Below the pieces are notes generated by a model. The model did no database searches. It was not told where the DNA came from and saw nothing but the letters and a program-made list of their open reading frames with translations. Both the position numbers and the translations under genes were made by a program. A stretch of 64,000 nt of DNA from Pseudonocardia hierapolitana. GTDB taxonomy: Bacteria > Actinomycetota > Actinomycetes > Mycobacteriales > Pseudonocardiaceae. The DNA lies in NCBI RefSeq assembly GCF_007994075.1, contig NZ_VIWU01000001.1, positions 434,001-498,000 on the forward strand. The letters are read 5' to 3'. This document shows, piece after piece, positions 7,804 to 16,016 of this stretch; position 1 is the stretch's first letter, and every line of letters starts with the position of its first letter.

Positions 7804-9072
7804 TCAGCGCACGAACGGGTAGGAGAAGGACTCGAGGTCCGGGTTGTTGAGGGGCGTGCCGCGCCAGAGCCAGTCGTAGGAGACGTCGGACTCGCCCTGG
7901 AAGTCGCGCAACGTGCGATCGCGCTCCTCCTGCTCGGGGCCGTCGGGCAGGTGGTAGAAGCGCATGTTCGAAAGGGAAGCATCCTGGACCATGCCGGCGT
8001 GCGTGGCCCGGCGGGACACGTACCGGACGAGCGCCTCGGCGATCCCGTCGCGGGTGACCGCGCCCAGCTCCTCGGCCAGCACGGCCGCATCCTCCATCGC
8101 CTGCGACGCGCCCTGCGCCTGGTAGGGCAGCATCGCGTGGCACGCGTCGCCGAGGAGCGCGACGTGGCCGTCCACCCACACCGGGTCGCGGTGGCGGCGG
8201 AACATCGCCCACTTGGAGGCGTCTCCCTCCGCCTTGGACAGCATGGCCGCCACCCGGTCGTCCCAGCCGGCGAACGCGTCGACCATCTCGTCGGCCGTGG
8301 CCGGTCCCGTCCACGTCTTCTCGACGTCGAGGGTGTTCGGGACGATCGCGACGACGTTGAGGTACTCGCCGCCGCGGATGAAGTAGTGCACGAGGTGCAG
8401 GTCCGGGCCGTACCAGATCGTGGAGTGGAACCGGTCGAGCAGGAAGCGGGTCGCGGGGTCGGCCGCGATCTTGTCGCCGGGGATGAGGGCGCGGTAGGCC
8501 ATCTCCCCGGAGAACGCGAGCGTGTCGGGCAGACCCATTGCGTCGCGGACGGCCGAGCGGATGCCGTCGGCGCCGACGAGCACGTCGCCGGGGAAGCGGC
8601 GGCCGTCGGTGGTGAGGGCGACGGGCCGGGTCGGGTCGGCGAGGTCGATGTCGACGACCTGGGCGCCGGTGTGCACCTCGACGGCCGGCCCGGCCCCGTC
8701 AGGGTCGAGGCAGGCGTCGAGCAGGACCTTGTGCAGGTCGGCGCGGTGGTAGTGCCAGTACGGGGCGCCCCACTCGCGCTTGACCCGGTCGCCGAGCGGC
8801 AGCGTGGCGATGATGCTGCCGTCCTTCCAGCGGCGGCGCACCTGGTCCTGGGGTTCGGTGTGGATCGCCTCGAGCTGACGGCGCAGCCCCAGCCCGAGCA
8901 GGATCCGGCTCGCGTTCGGGGCGGTCTGGATGCCGGCCCCCACCTCGCCCAGCTGGGGCGCCTGCTCCAGCACGGTGGCCCGCAGGCCGCGCCTGCGCAG
9001 CGCGAGCGCGGTGGTGAGACCGCCGAGCCCGCCACCGGCGATGGTGACGGCGAAGGACTGGCTGGCCGGCAC
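7804..9072 (-). CDS. nicC: 6-hydroxynicotinate 3-monooxygenase-like FAD hydroxylase (NicC)
   Basis: This 422-residue class A flavin monooxygenase is predicted to carry out decarboxylative hydroxylation of 6-hydroxynicotinate to 2,5-dihydroxypyridine. The Rossmann dinucleotide motif GGGLGGL lies at residues 13-19, the DG-type motif (VGADGIRSAVRDA) in the middle, and the FAD ribityl-binding motif GDACHAMLPYQAQGASQA near residue 310. It begins at GTG 9072 behind a strong AGGAGGAG sequence and is the first gene of the long operon. Salicylate or 3-hydroxybenzoate hydroxylases are close relatives, so the substrate assignment rests on the adjacent nicX, nicD, nicF and nicE homologues. Confidence 0.82.
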   Translation of the reverse strand: MPASQSFAVTIAGGGLGGLTTALALRRRGLRATVLEQAPQLGEVGAGIQTAPNASRILLGLGLRRQLEAIHTEPQDQVRRRWKDGSIIATLPLGDRVKREWGAPYWHYHRADLHKVLLDACLDPDGAGPAVEVHTGAQVVDIDLADPTRPVALTTDGRRFPGDVLVGADGIRSAVRDAMGLPDTLAFSGEMAYRALIPGDKIAADPATRFLLDRFHSTIWYGPDLHLVHYFIRGGEYLNVVAIVPNTLDVEKTWTGPATADEMVDAFAGWDDRVAAMLSKAEGDASKWAMFRRHRDPVWVDGHVALLGDACHAMLPYQAQGASQAMEDAAVLAEELGAVTRDGIAEALVRYVSRRATHAGMVQDASLSNMRFYHLPDGPEQEERDRTLRDFQGESDVSYDWLWRGTPLNNPDLESFSYPFVR

Positions 9073-9087
9073 TCGTCTCCTCCTAGA

Positions 9088-9098
9088 TCCACAGTGGA
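9088..9098. promoter_or_regulatory. Palindrome in the nicC operon leader
   Basis: TCCAC-A-GTGGA is a perfect 5-1-5 inverted repeat flanked by AGATC-like bases. It lies 16-26 bases upstream of the nicC GTG, between the shared element at 9143-9168 and the Shine-Dalgarno sequence. This position suits a repressor site, but no protein can be assigned. Confidence 0.35.
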
Positions 9099-9142
9099 CA
9101 GATCACCTCGGGCGCGTCCGGTGTGCTCCGGGCCACGCGACC

Positions 9143-9168
9143 GAGATAATCCGAACACTGACGATCCC
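9143..9168 (-). promoter_or_regulatory. Shared nic regulon element, copy in front of nicC operon
   Basis: Read on the minus strand this element is GGGATCGTCAGT followed by GTTCGGATTATCTC. It matches the plus-strand element at 9786-9811 at 24 of 26 bases, both differences being C/T. Its 3' end lies 70 bases before the nicC start codon. It is not a strong palindrome, so it may combine a promoter with an operator. Confidence 0.65.
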
Positions 9169-9220
9169 TCGAGCGCAAGGGGTTCGGCGAGCTGTAACGC
9201 GTCAGAAACCCGTAAGCAGC

Positions 9221-9715
9221 TCAGTCGTCGACCAGGCTCTCCCAGTGCTCGGTGAGCGCCGTGAGGCGGCGCAGCAGGGCCACCTGCTCCGCGCGGTCGT
9301 AGCCCTGCATGAGAAGTTTGTCGAGGTCACGGGCCCGGCGGTCGGTCTCGCGAAGCGTGGTCTCCCCATCCGGCGTGAGGTACAACAGGCGCTTGCGACC
9401 GTCCTCGGCCGGCCGCTCGCGCACGATCAGGCCCCGGTCCTCCAGCCGGCGCACGATGCTCGCCATCGTCGACCGGTCGAGCGCCACGGACGACCCGAGC
9501 GACCCCTGCTCGACACCGGGGTAGGCGTTGACGGCGGTGAGCACGGCGAACTGCGGCCCCGTCAGCACTGGGTCGACGAGCCGGACCCACGCCGCGGTGT
9601 AGGCCTGGTGCATCCGCCGCGCCACGTAGCCCGGCGCCGCGAGCAGCTCCTCCGGCGGCGGCAACCCCTTCGAGGGGTCGATTCCCGCACGTCCCGCCAC
9701 TCCCCCGGTTCCCAC
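9221..9715 (-). CDS. MarR-family regulator (NicR-like)
   Basis: This 164-residue protein has the MarR winged-helix layout: dimerisation helices at both ends and a central DNA-binding domain at about residues 50-125 (DRSTMASIVRRLEDRGLI as recognition helix, DGRKRLLYLTPDG as wing). It starts at GTG 9715. It lies between the nicC operon and the divergent nicX-nicE genes, with a copy of the shared element on each side. In Pseudomonas the MarR protein NicR represses the nic genes and responds to 6-hydroxynicotinate; the same role is a reasonable inference here. Confidence 0.85.
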   Translation of the reverse strand: MGTGGVAGRAGIDPSKGLPPPEELLAAPGYVARRMHQAYTAAWVRLVDPVLTGPQFAVLTAVNAYPGVEQGSLGSSVALDRSTMASIVRRLEDRGLIVRERPAEDGRKRLLYLTPDGETTLRETDRRARDLDKLLMQGYDRAEQVALLRRLTALTEHWESLVDD

Positions 9716-9785
9716 TCATCCAGCTAAGCACGCCGTCGGTCACGTGCTCGCAACACGCCAGGCCTTGACCGGACGAGCACTCCGC

Positions 9786-9811
9786 GGGATCGTCAGCGTT
9801 CGGACTATCTC
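9786..9811 (+). promoter_or_regulatory. Shared nic regulon element, copy in front of nicX
   Basis: GGGATCGTCAGC followed by GTTCGGACTATCTC lies immediately upstream of the nicX Shine-Dalgarno sequence (GGAGGG at 9813-9818) and start codon (9823). It is the near-identical partner of the element at 9143-9168 in the opposite orientation. A TTGACC at 9765-9770 could be a -35 box, which would place the element across the transcription start as expected for a repressor site. A 7-base inverted repeat (GTGCTCG at 9744-9750, CGAGCAC at 9774-9780) flanks that box. Confidence 0.65.
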
Positions 9812-9822
9812 CGGAGGGACCT

Positions 9823-10854
9823 GTGGACCAGAACCTGTTCAACGAGATCTGCCTGCAGCAGCTGACGCTGTCCGGGGTGCACGACGGCGAGACCGTCGCC
9901 GTCCTGACCCGGGGCGACGAGCGCGGCGAGTACGCGAACGCGTTCATGTGGGCGGCGCAGAAGCTCGGCGCGGCGACGTTCCACCTGCGGCTCCCCTCAC
10001 CCGCGTCGGCGTCGGGCGCATGGGCCGTCGGCGACTCCGGCCTGGCGTCGAACCCCCTCGCGGTCGAGGCGCTCAAGCGGGCCGACATGCTCGTCGACTG
10101 CACGTTCCTGCTGTTCAGCAAGGAGCAGTTCGAGATCCAGGGCGCGGGCACGCGCATCCTCACCGCCGTCGAGCCCGCCCCCCTGCTGGCCCGGCTGATG
10201 CCCACGAAGGAGCTCCGGGAGCGCGTCGAGGTGGGCGCCGAGCTGCTCGCCAAGGCCCAGACGATGCGCATCACCAGCCCGCACGGCACCGACGTCACCT
10301 ACCGGCTCGGCGTCTACCCGACGATGAGCGAGTACGGCTACACCGACCAGCCCGGCCGCTGGGACCACTGGCCCGCCGCGTTCGTGTTCACCGGCGGCGC
10401 CGACGACGGAGTCGACGGCAAGATCGTCCTCGCGCCCGGCGACGTGCTGCTGCCGTTCAACACCTACGTGCAGACCCCGGTGGAGTTCACGATCGAGCAG
10501 GGGTTCATCCGCGACATCCGCGGCGGCCTGGACGCCGACCTGCTCTCCTCCTACATCAAGAGCTTCGACGACCCCCGCGGCTACGGCATGAGCCACGTCG
10601 GCTGGGGCCTCGACGAGCGCGCCCACTGGCACGGCCTCACCCAGTTCGGCGGCGGCATGGGCATGGAGCTGCGCAGCTTCTACGGCAACGTCATGTTCTC
10701 GATCGGCCCGAACAACGAGCTCGGCGGACCCAACGACACCCCCTGCCACTTCGACATCCCCATGCGCGGCTGCTCGCTCCACCTCGACGACGAGCTCGTC
10801 GTCGACGCAGGCGAGCTGACGGTTCCGGAGATGCGGCCGGCGGGTAGGCGCTGA
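9823..10854 (+). CDS. nicX: 2,5-dihydroxypyridine 5,6-dioxygenase (NicX)
   Basis: This 343-residue enzyme opens the ring of 2,5-dihydroxypyridine to N-formylmaleamate using Fe(II) and oxygen. NicX proteins resemble M29 leucine aminopeptidases rather than classical extradiol enzymes. The iron ligands of Pseudomonas NicX (His265, His318, Asp320) correspond to His258 (GMSHVGWG), His309 and Asp311 (PCHFDIP) here, with the same His-x-Asp spacing. Overall length (343 against about 350) also agrees. It starts at GTG 9823 behind a good GGAGGG sequence and is followed after 2 bases by nicE. This is the most pathway-specific gene in the cluster. Confidence 0.9.
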   Translation: MDQNLFNEICLQQLTLSGVHDGETVAVLTRGDERGEYANAFMWAAQKLGAATFHLRLPSPASASGAWAVGDSGLASNPLAVEALKRADMLVDCTFLLFSKEQFEIQGAGTRILTAVEPAPLLARLMPTKELRERVEVGAELLAKAQTMRITSPHGTDVTYRLGVYPTMSEYGYTDQPGRWDHWPAAFVFTGGADDGVDGKIVLAPGDVLLPFNTYVQTPVEFTIEQGFIRDIRGGLDADLLSSYIKSFDDPRGYGMSHVGWGLDERAHWHGLTQFGGGMGMELRSFYGNVMFSIGPNNELGGPNDTPCHFDIPMRGCSLHLDDELVVDAGELTVPEMRPAGRR

Positions 10855-10856
10855 GC

Positions 10857-11603
10857 ATGGGGACGCACCACATCGGGATGATCGTCCCGAGCTCGAACCT
10901 CACCATGGAGACCGAGCTCCCCCGGATGCTGGCCGCCCGGGAGCGGGAGCGGCCCGAGGACCGGTTCGTCTTCCACTCGGCGCGGGCCCGGATGCAGCAC
11001 GTCACGCCGGAGCAGCTGCGGGCCATGAACGCCCAGGCGGAGCGGGCGGCCACCGAGCTGGCGGACGCCCGTCCCGACGTGGTCGCCACCGCGTGCCTCG
11101 TCGCGATCATGGCGCAGGGCCCCGGCTACCACTGCACGGCCGAGGAGACGATCACCGCCGCACTCCGCGCCGAGGGCTCGGAGGCGCCGGTCGTGTCGAG
11201 CGCGGGCGCGCTGCTGTCGGGGATCGGGGCACTCGGGGCGCGGAAGGTCGCGATCATCACGCCGTACCTGAAGCCACTCACCGAGCTGGTGGTGGCCTAC
11301 CTCGAGGACGCAGGCGTCGAGGTGGTCGACGCCCTGTCGCTCGAGGTGCCCGACAACCTCGCCGTCGCCCGCCTCGACCCCGCCGACCTGCGCGAACACT
11401 GGCGCAAGCTCGACCTGACGGGCGCGGACGCCCTCGTCCTGTCCGCCTGCGTGCAGATGCCCTCGCTGGAGTCGATCGCGGCGGTCGAGGCCGAGGCGGG
11501 CATCCCCGTGCTGTCGGCGGCCACGGCCACGACGCACCGGATTCTCACGGAACTGGGCCTGGAGCCGCGGGTGCCGGGCGCGGGACGACTGCTGGCCGCC
11601 TGA
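10857..11603 (+). CDS. nicE: Maleate cis-trans isomerase (NicE)
   Basis: This 248-residue Asp/Glu-racemase-fold enzyme is predicted to convert maleate to fumarate, the last step before the TCA cycle. The two catalytic cysteines of maleate isomerases are present as Cys80 (TACLVAIMA) and Cys198 (LSACVQMPS), 118 residues apart as in the Nocardia farcinica enzyme (Cys76, Cys194). The N-terminal IGMIVPSSNLTMETE is also typical. The ATG lies 2 bases after the nicX stop, so the genes are co-transcribed. Arylmalonate decarboxylases share the fold, but both cysteines and the context favour NicE. Confidence 0.92.
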   Translation: MGTHHIGMIVPSSNLTMETELPRMLAARERERPEDRFVFHSARARMQHVTPEQLRAMNAQAERAATELADARPDVVATACLVAIMAQGPGYHCTAEETITAALRAEGSEAPVVSSAGALLSGIGALGARKVAIITPYLKPLTELVVAYLEDAGVEVVDALSLEVPDNLAVARLDPADLREHWRKLDLTGADALVLSACVQMPSLESIAAVEAEAGIPVLSAATATTHRILTELGLEPRVPGAGRLLAA

Positions 11604-11616
11604 CACGCGGGCCGTC

Positions 11617-11871
11617 CTAGCGGTTGTACCCGTCGAGGAAGGACGACAGCTCGGCGCGGAACGCGTCGAGGTCGACATGGCGCCCGAGCAGCTGGACCGG
11701 AACCGAGTCGGCGTCGGCGAGCATGGCGAGGAACACGTGCTCGACTCCGACGAACTCGTGGTCCCGCGACGCCGCCTGCTGCGCGCTGTCGGCCAGGATC
11801 CGCTTGAGCCGAGGTGTGCCCGCCTCGGCGAGGCGGCTGAAGTCCGGGTCGTTCCGGCTATCGAGATCCAC
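11617..11871 (-). CDS. Small Clp-N-domain-like protein
   Basis: This 84-residue protein resembles half of a Clp N-terminal repeat: SAQQAASRDHEFVGVEHVFLAMLAD is the helix-loop-helix seen in ClpA/ClpC N-domains. There is no ATPase domain. The chosen start is GTG 11871; no clear Shine-Dalgarno sequence is visible. Stand-alone Clp-N proteins are common in actinomycetes and may act as adaptors or decoys for Clp substrates, but this is inference. Two other Clp-N proteins occur in the window (12488 and 49046). Confidence 0.65.
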   Translation of the reverse strand: MDLDSRNDPDFSRLAEAGTPRLKRILADSAQQAASRDHEFVGVEHVFLAMLADADSVPVQLLGRHVDLDAFRAELSSFLDGYNR

Positions 11872-11888
11872 AGCGGGACGGTATCGCG

Positions 11889-12395
11889 TCAGGTGCGGCC
11901 CTTGTCCTCCTGCGCGCTGCGCAGCGTGGACGAGTGCGGCAGCCAGGTGGCGAGCTCGACCGGCCAGCCGTCGGCTGCGAGCACGGCCACGACCGCGGGA
12001 TCGTCGTCGAGCACGGACACGACCTCTCGGGTGCGCGACAGGCGGCGGAGCACGGAACGCTTGAGGTAGCGCGCCGGCCGGACGTCGTCGTCCGACCGCA
12101 TGAGCAACGGCCCGGTGGGCAGATCGTGCCGGGCGAGCCAGCGCTCGGTGAGGTGGCGGGTGCGCTCGGGTCGCCCGGTCAGGTACAGCACGTCGTGGTC
12201 GGCGAGCGCGTCCCGCAGCCGCCGCGCGCCCTCCTCCAGCAGCGGGTCGCGCCCGGCGGCCTGGAAGAAGCGCTCCCACCGCTGTGGGCGGGCCTCGAGG
12301 TGGTGCAGCCGGTGCCGCACGTCGGCGAGCACACCGTCGATGTCGAATACGGCCAGCGGCCTCGGTTCGGGCGAGGTGGCGGGGAGCGCGGTCAA
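11889..12395 (-). CDS. HAD-superfamily phosphatase
   Basis: This protein of about 168 residues has the HAD catalytic motifs: motif I AVFDIDGVLAD with the nucleophilic and acid/base aspartates, motif II in LYLTGRPERTR, and acidic motif IV in VLDDDPAVV. It resembles the small HAD phosphatases related to polynucleotide 3'-phosphatase. The start is uncertain; TTG 12395 is the best in-frame candidate just before the domain, with no strong ribosome site. It is divergent from the Clp-N gene at 12488, and AATCGCGATT at 12461-12470 in the gap is a short palindrome. Confidence 0.7.
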   Translation of the reverse strand: MTALPATSPEPRPLAVFDIDGVLADVRHRLHHLEARPQRWERFFQAAGRDPLLEEGARRLRDALADHDVLYLTGRPERTRHLTERWLARHDLPTGPLLMRSDDDVRPARYLKRSVLRRLSRTREVVSVLDDDPAVVAVLAADGWPVELATWLPHSSTLRSAQEDKGRT

Positions 12396-12487
12396 CGGCG
12401 GACCGCGGTGGGGGCGACGACTCTCACGATCTCCAGTATCACCCCGACAGGCCTGCACGAAATCGCGATTCGGACCACGATGGGGCC

Positions 12488-13195
12488 GTGCCGACCGACG
12501 ACGCCGCACCGCTGCTCCCGACGCCGCGCTACCGCGACGTGCTCCGGCACGCGGAGGTGGAGGCCAGACGCCGCGGACACCACCACCTCGGCGCCGAGCA
12601 CCTGCTGCTCGGCATCCTCGACGGGGACGAGTCGGCGGCCACGGCGGCGATCGCGAAGTTCGTCGACCTGCCGACCGTCCGCCGCGAGCTCGAGCGGATC
12701 CTCGCATCCGAGACCTACGCGAGAAGCCACACCGGGCCGGTGCCGCGCCCCCGCGACAGCGACGAGCGCTCCGACACCGTGCCGGTGCTCCTGGTGCGGG
12801 GCGACGAACGGCAGCGGGCGGTGATCCGCTGGTGGTGGACGGCACGCGGCCCGGAAGACGTGTACCGGGCGGAGATGGAGTGGTCGGGACCGGCCATCGA
12901 GGTCAGCGCCAACGACATGTTCGAGGTCCTCGTCCGGATCCGCGAGCAACTCGAGCCGCAGGGCTGGTTCGTCGCGGTCCAGGGCTCGCGGCTGGACACC
13001 TTCCCGAGCGGCATGCAGCGCGACATGGGAGGCGGCCTGAGCGTCTACGTCATGCGCATGGGTGAGCCGGCCCGGCTGCAGGACGTCGTCGACACGTTCG
13101 CCGAGGCCGACCCGAGCACGCTCGCGACGGTGGCCGCGCAACGCGCACATGCCGAGGAGTGGGGACGCTCCATGCGAGCGGGTTCGGAGCGTTAG
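12488..13195 (+). CDS. Clp-N-domain protein with unknown C-terminal domain
   Basis: This 235-residue protein starts with a Clp N-domain at about residues 12-75 (RRRGHHHLGAEHLLLGILDG). A linker follows, then a C-terminal domain of about 120 residues (WWWTARGPEDVYRAEMEWSG onward) that I do not recognise. The start is GTG 12488. It ends 10 bases from the convergent rip gene. Clp-N domains bind protein substrates or adaptors, so the C-terminal domain might be a regulatory or cargo module; this is inference. Confidence 0.7.
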   Translation: MPTDDAAPLLPTPRYRDVLRHAEVEARRRGHHHLGAEHLLLGILDGDESAATAAIAKFVDLPTVRRELERILASETYARSHTGPVPRPRDSDERSDTVPVLLVRGDERQRAVIRWWWTARGPEDVYRAEMEWSGPAIEVSANDMFEVLVRIREQLEPQGWFVAVQGSRLDTFPSGMQRDMGGGLSVYVMRMGEPARLQDVVDTFAEADPSTLATVAAQRAHAEEWGRSMRAGSER

Positions 13196-13205
13196 CGAGC
13201 GTCGG

Positions 13206-14501
13206 TCAGAACGGCAACTGGATCGGGTTGACCACGTCGGCAACCAGCAGGATCGCGCTCCACCCGATGAACAGCAGCGCCACCACGTAGGCGATCGGCA
13301 GGAGCTTGGCCGCGTCCACCGGCCCCGGGTCGGGCTTGCCACGCAGCCGTGCGATGCGCTTCTTCACGGCCTCCCACACCGCCGGGAAGATCTGCCCGCC
13401 GTCGAGCGGAGGCAGCGGCAGCATGTTGAACAGGAACAGCGAGATGTTCACCAGTGCCAGCAGGTTGAGCAGGAACAGCACCTGCTGGGTCGCGGTGAAC
13501 GCCTCGGAGGCCAGGAACTCACCGCCGATCCGGGATACACCCACGATGCCGACCGGCCCGTCCTGGTCGCGTTCGGCGCCGAGGAACGCCGAGCCGAACA
13601 GGTTGGGCAGCCGCTCGGGCAGGTTGATGATCGCCTGCGCGGTCCGGGCGATGACGTCACCGACCGCCACGACCACCGCCGCCGGCCCCTGCCGCGCAAT
13701 GGTCGGCACCGGTGTGACGCCGAGGAAGCTCACTTCCACCACACGCTCGGGATCGTCCAGATCCTGGGCTTCGGTGCGGATCAGAGTGGGGGTGAGGTCC
13801 AGTCGCTCACCACCGCGCTCCACCGTGATGGTCACGGTGCCGGACGCGGCCCGAATGGCGTCCTGCAAGGAGCGCCAGTCGTTCTCGGCCACCGGCGCGC
13901 CGTTGAAGGCGACGATCTCGTCGCCCGGTCGGAGGCCGGCTGCAGCGGCCGGGCTCGGCGGCGCGTCCGCCGGGCACTGGTCGGTCTGCGGTGCCGTGGC
14001 GGGCAGGACGCACTGACTGACCGTCGAGATGGTGGTGCTGCTCGTCGGGACGCCGATCCCCATGATCGCGATCGCGAACAGGACGACGGCGAGGATCAGG
14101 TTCTGGAACGGCCCCGCCGCCATCACGATGATCCGCTTCCAGGGCGCGCGGGTGTAGAACTGCCGGTGCGCGTCCTCGGGCTTGACGTCCATGGCCGACT
14201 GCTGCCGGGCGTCGTCGATGAGGCCCTGGAACGGGCCGGTGCGGCGGCTGCGGCCCAGCGTCTGCCCCTTCGCGGGTGGCAGCATGCCGATCATCCGGAC
14301 GTACCCGCCGAGCGGGATCAGCTTGACGCCGAACTCCGTCTCGCCGACCTTGCGCGACCAGATCGTCTTGCCGAACCCGACGAAGAACTCGGGCACCTTG
14401 ATGCCGAACTTCCGCGCGGCGAGGTAGTGGCCGAGCTCGTGCCAGGCCACCGAGATCATGATCCCGACGAAGAGAAGCAGGATCCCGAGCACGAACATCA
14501 T
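13206..14501 (-). CDS. rip: Site-2 intramembrane metalloprotease (RseP/Rip1 family)
   Basis: This 431-residue membrane protease cleaves anti-sigma factors or other membrane proteins inside the bilayer. The zinc motif HELGH is at residues 21-25 in the first helix, a PDZ domain lies near residues 195-270 ([15 protein letters not shown]), and the third metal ligand is in [10 protein letters not shown] near the C-terminal helices. Four membrane helices are apparent. It starts at ATG 14501, overlapping the dxr stop (ATGA). The dxr-rip order is conserved in actinobacteria; ispG, which often follows, is absent from this window. Confidence 0.95.
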   Translation of the reverse strand: MMFVLGILLLFVGIMISVAWHELGHYLAARKFGIKVPEFFVGFGKTIWSRKVGETEFGVKLIPLGGYVRMIGMLPPAKGQTLGRSRRTGPFQGLIDDARQQSAMDVKPEDAHRQFYTRAPWKRIIVMAAGPFQNLILAVVLFAIAIMGIGVPTSSTTISTVSQCVLPATAPQTDQCPADAPPSPAAAAGLRPGDEIVAFNGAPVAENDWRSLQDAIRAASGTVTITVERGGERLDLTPTLIRTEAQDLDDPERVVEVSFLGVTPVPTIARQGPAAVVVAVGDVIARTAQAIINLPERLPNLFGSAFLGAERDQDGPVGIVGVSRIGGEFLASEAFTATQQVLFLLNLLALVNISLFLFNMLPLPPLDGGQIFPAVWEAVKKRIARLRGKPDPGPVDAAKLLPIAYVVALLFIGWSAILLVADVVNPIQLPF

Positions 14502-15676
14502 GAGAGCGATGCCTTCTTCCCCGACGCGGCGAGCTCACCCGCGCGCGCCCGCGCCCAGTCCTCCGCCGCCAGCACGTCCGCCACGGTAGCGGGATCCGCG
14601 GTCCAGCCGTCGGCCGCGTCGAGCACGCGCTCCAGCAGGTCGCAGATCCCCAGGAACGGCAGCGCGCCGGCCACGAACGCGGCCACGGCCGTCTCGTTCG
14701 CCGCGTTGAGCACCGCGGGGACGCATCCACCTGCTGTGCCGGCGGCGCGGGCCAGCCGGACGCCCGGGAGCGCGTCGTCGTCGAGCGGCTCGAACGTCCA
14801 GCTCTGCGCGGTGTCCCAGCGGCAGGGCCGGGCCGCTCCGGCGAGCCGGTCGGGCCACCCCAGTGCCAGCGCGATGGGGAGCTTCATGTCGGGCGGGCTG
14901 GCCTGTGCGAGCGTCGAGCCGTCGATGAAGGTCACCATCGAGTGCACGATCGACTGCGGGTGGACAACCACGTCGATCCGCTCGTACGGCACCCCGAACA
15001 GCAGGTGTGCCTCGATGAGCTCGAGCCCCTTGTTGATCAGATTGGCCGAGTTGATCGTGATGACGGGGCCCATGTCCCACGTCGGGTGCGCGAGCGCCTC
15101 CGCCACCGTGACGTCCGCGAGCTCGGCCCGGCGGCGCCCGCGGAACGGGCCGCCGGACGCCGTGAGCACCAGCCGCTCCACCTCGTCCGCCCGTCCCCCG
15201 CGAAGGCACTGCGCCAGCGCGGAGTGCTCGGAGTCGACCGGCACGATCTGCCCCGGCGCGGCCGCGCCCGTGACCAGCGGTCCCCCCGCCACCAGCGACT
15301 CCTTGTTCGCGAGAGCGAGCGTGGCGCCGGACGCGAGGGCGGCGAGCGTCGGCCCGAGCCCGACCGAGCCGGTGATGCCGTTGAGCACGGTGTCGGCGCC
15401 CGCGGTTGCGGTGAGCTCGGTGGCTGCCTCTGGCCCGGTCATCACCTCGACCCCCGGCAGCCGCTCTCGCAGCTCCGCGGCCTTGCCGGGGTCCGACACG
15501 GCGAGCCGGGGCACGCGGTGCTCCCGAACCTGCCGCACCAGGAGGTCGGTGTCACGGCCGCCTGCCGCGAGACCCGCGACCGTGAACCGGTCGGGGTGTG
15601 CGGCGACGACGTCGAGTGCCTGCGTGCCGACGGAACCGGTGGAACCCAGCACGAGGACGGAGCGAGTGGACATCAC
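14498..15676 (-). CDS. dxr: 1-deoxy-D-xylulose 5-phosphate reductoisomerase
   Basis: This 392-residue enzyme makes 2-C-methyl-D-erythritol 4-phosphate, the committed step of the MEP isoprenoid pathway. The NADPH motif [10 protein letters not shown] begins at residue 10, ANKESLV marks the central hinge and substrate region, and PVDSEHSA carries a metal/substrate site. The start could be GTG 15676 or ATG 15673, one codon apart. It is divergent from the DUF2631 gene and translationally coupled to rip. Confidence 0.96.
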   Translation of the reverse strand: MMSTRSVLVLGSTGSVGTQALDVVAAHPDRFTVAGLAAGGRDTDLLVRQVREHRVPRLAVSDPGKAAELRERLPGVEVMTGPEAATELTATAGADTVLNGITGSVGLGPTLAALASGATLALANKESLVAGGPLVTGAAAPGQIVPVDSEHSALAQCLRGGRADEVERLVLTASGGPFRGRRRAELADVTVAEALAHPTWDMGPVITINSANLINKGLELIEAHLLFGVPYERIDVVVHPQSIVHSMVTFIDGSTLAQASPPDMKLPIALALGWPDRLAGAARPCRWDTAQSWTFEPLDDDALPGVRLARAAGTAGGCVPAVLNAANETAVAAFVAGALPFLGICDLLERVLDAADGWTADPATVADVLAAEDWARARAGELAASGKKASLS

Positions 15677-15742
15677 CGTCCATCATCCCCGTCGCCGTGT
15701 TGTGCGACGATGAGGCCCACAACGTCCGATCAGGAGGATTCG

Positions 15743-16009
15743 GTGGCGCGGAACACCCGTGAGCTGGCGCAGCGACCCGCGGTCGACCCCGCGGAGGAGC
15801 CCTCGGCCGAGTGGGGCTGGCACGGCGGTTTCCCGCGCGGGATGGTGGTCGGCGGCTGGGTCAGCGTCTTCATCCTGATCGTCATGAACTTCAGCAACAA
15901 CAACCTCACCAACAACACCGCGAACGTCTGGCTCATCGGCCTCGCGGTCGTCATGGCGATCGGGCTCGTGATGCACTCGGTGCGCAAGCGCACGTCCTGG
16001 CGGCGCTGA
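15743..16009 (+). CDS. DUF2631 membrane protein
   Basis: This 88-residue protein has a polar N-terminus with a WGWHG motif and two predicted membrane helices (about residues 35-50 and 62-78) ending in a basic tail (VRKRTSWRR). It starts at GTG 15743 behind AGGAGG at 15732-15737. DUF2631 proteins are small actinobacterial membrane proteins often encoded next to dxr, as here. Their function is unknown to me. Confidence 0.85.
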   Translation: MARNTRELAQRPAVDPAEEPSAEWGWHGGFPRGMVVGGWVSVFILIVMNFSNNNLTNNTANVWLIGLAVVMAIGLVMHSVRKRTSWRR

Positions 16010-16016
16010 GGCTCTT

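Noticed and set aside
7804..9072. Salicylate hydroxylase as the name for the FAD monooxygenase
   Set aside because: The fold is shared, but the complete set of NicX, NicD, NicF and NicE homologues around it favours 6-hydroxynicotinate 3-monooxygenase.
9765..9811. TTGACC (9765) and TATCT (9806) as a -35/-10 pair for nicX
   Set aside because: The spacing of about 35 bases is far too long, and a -10 at 9806 would put the start inside the ribosome site.
13062..15713. 883-residue plus-strand frame opposite rip and dxr
   Set aside because: This is a GC-driven shadow frame; both minus-strand genes are clearly identified.
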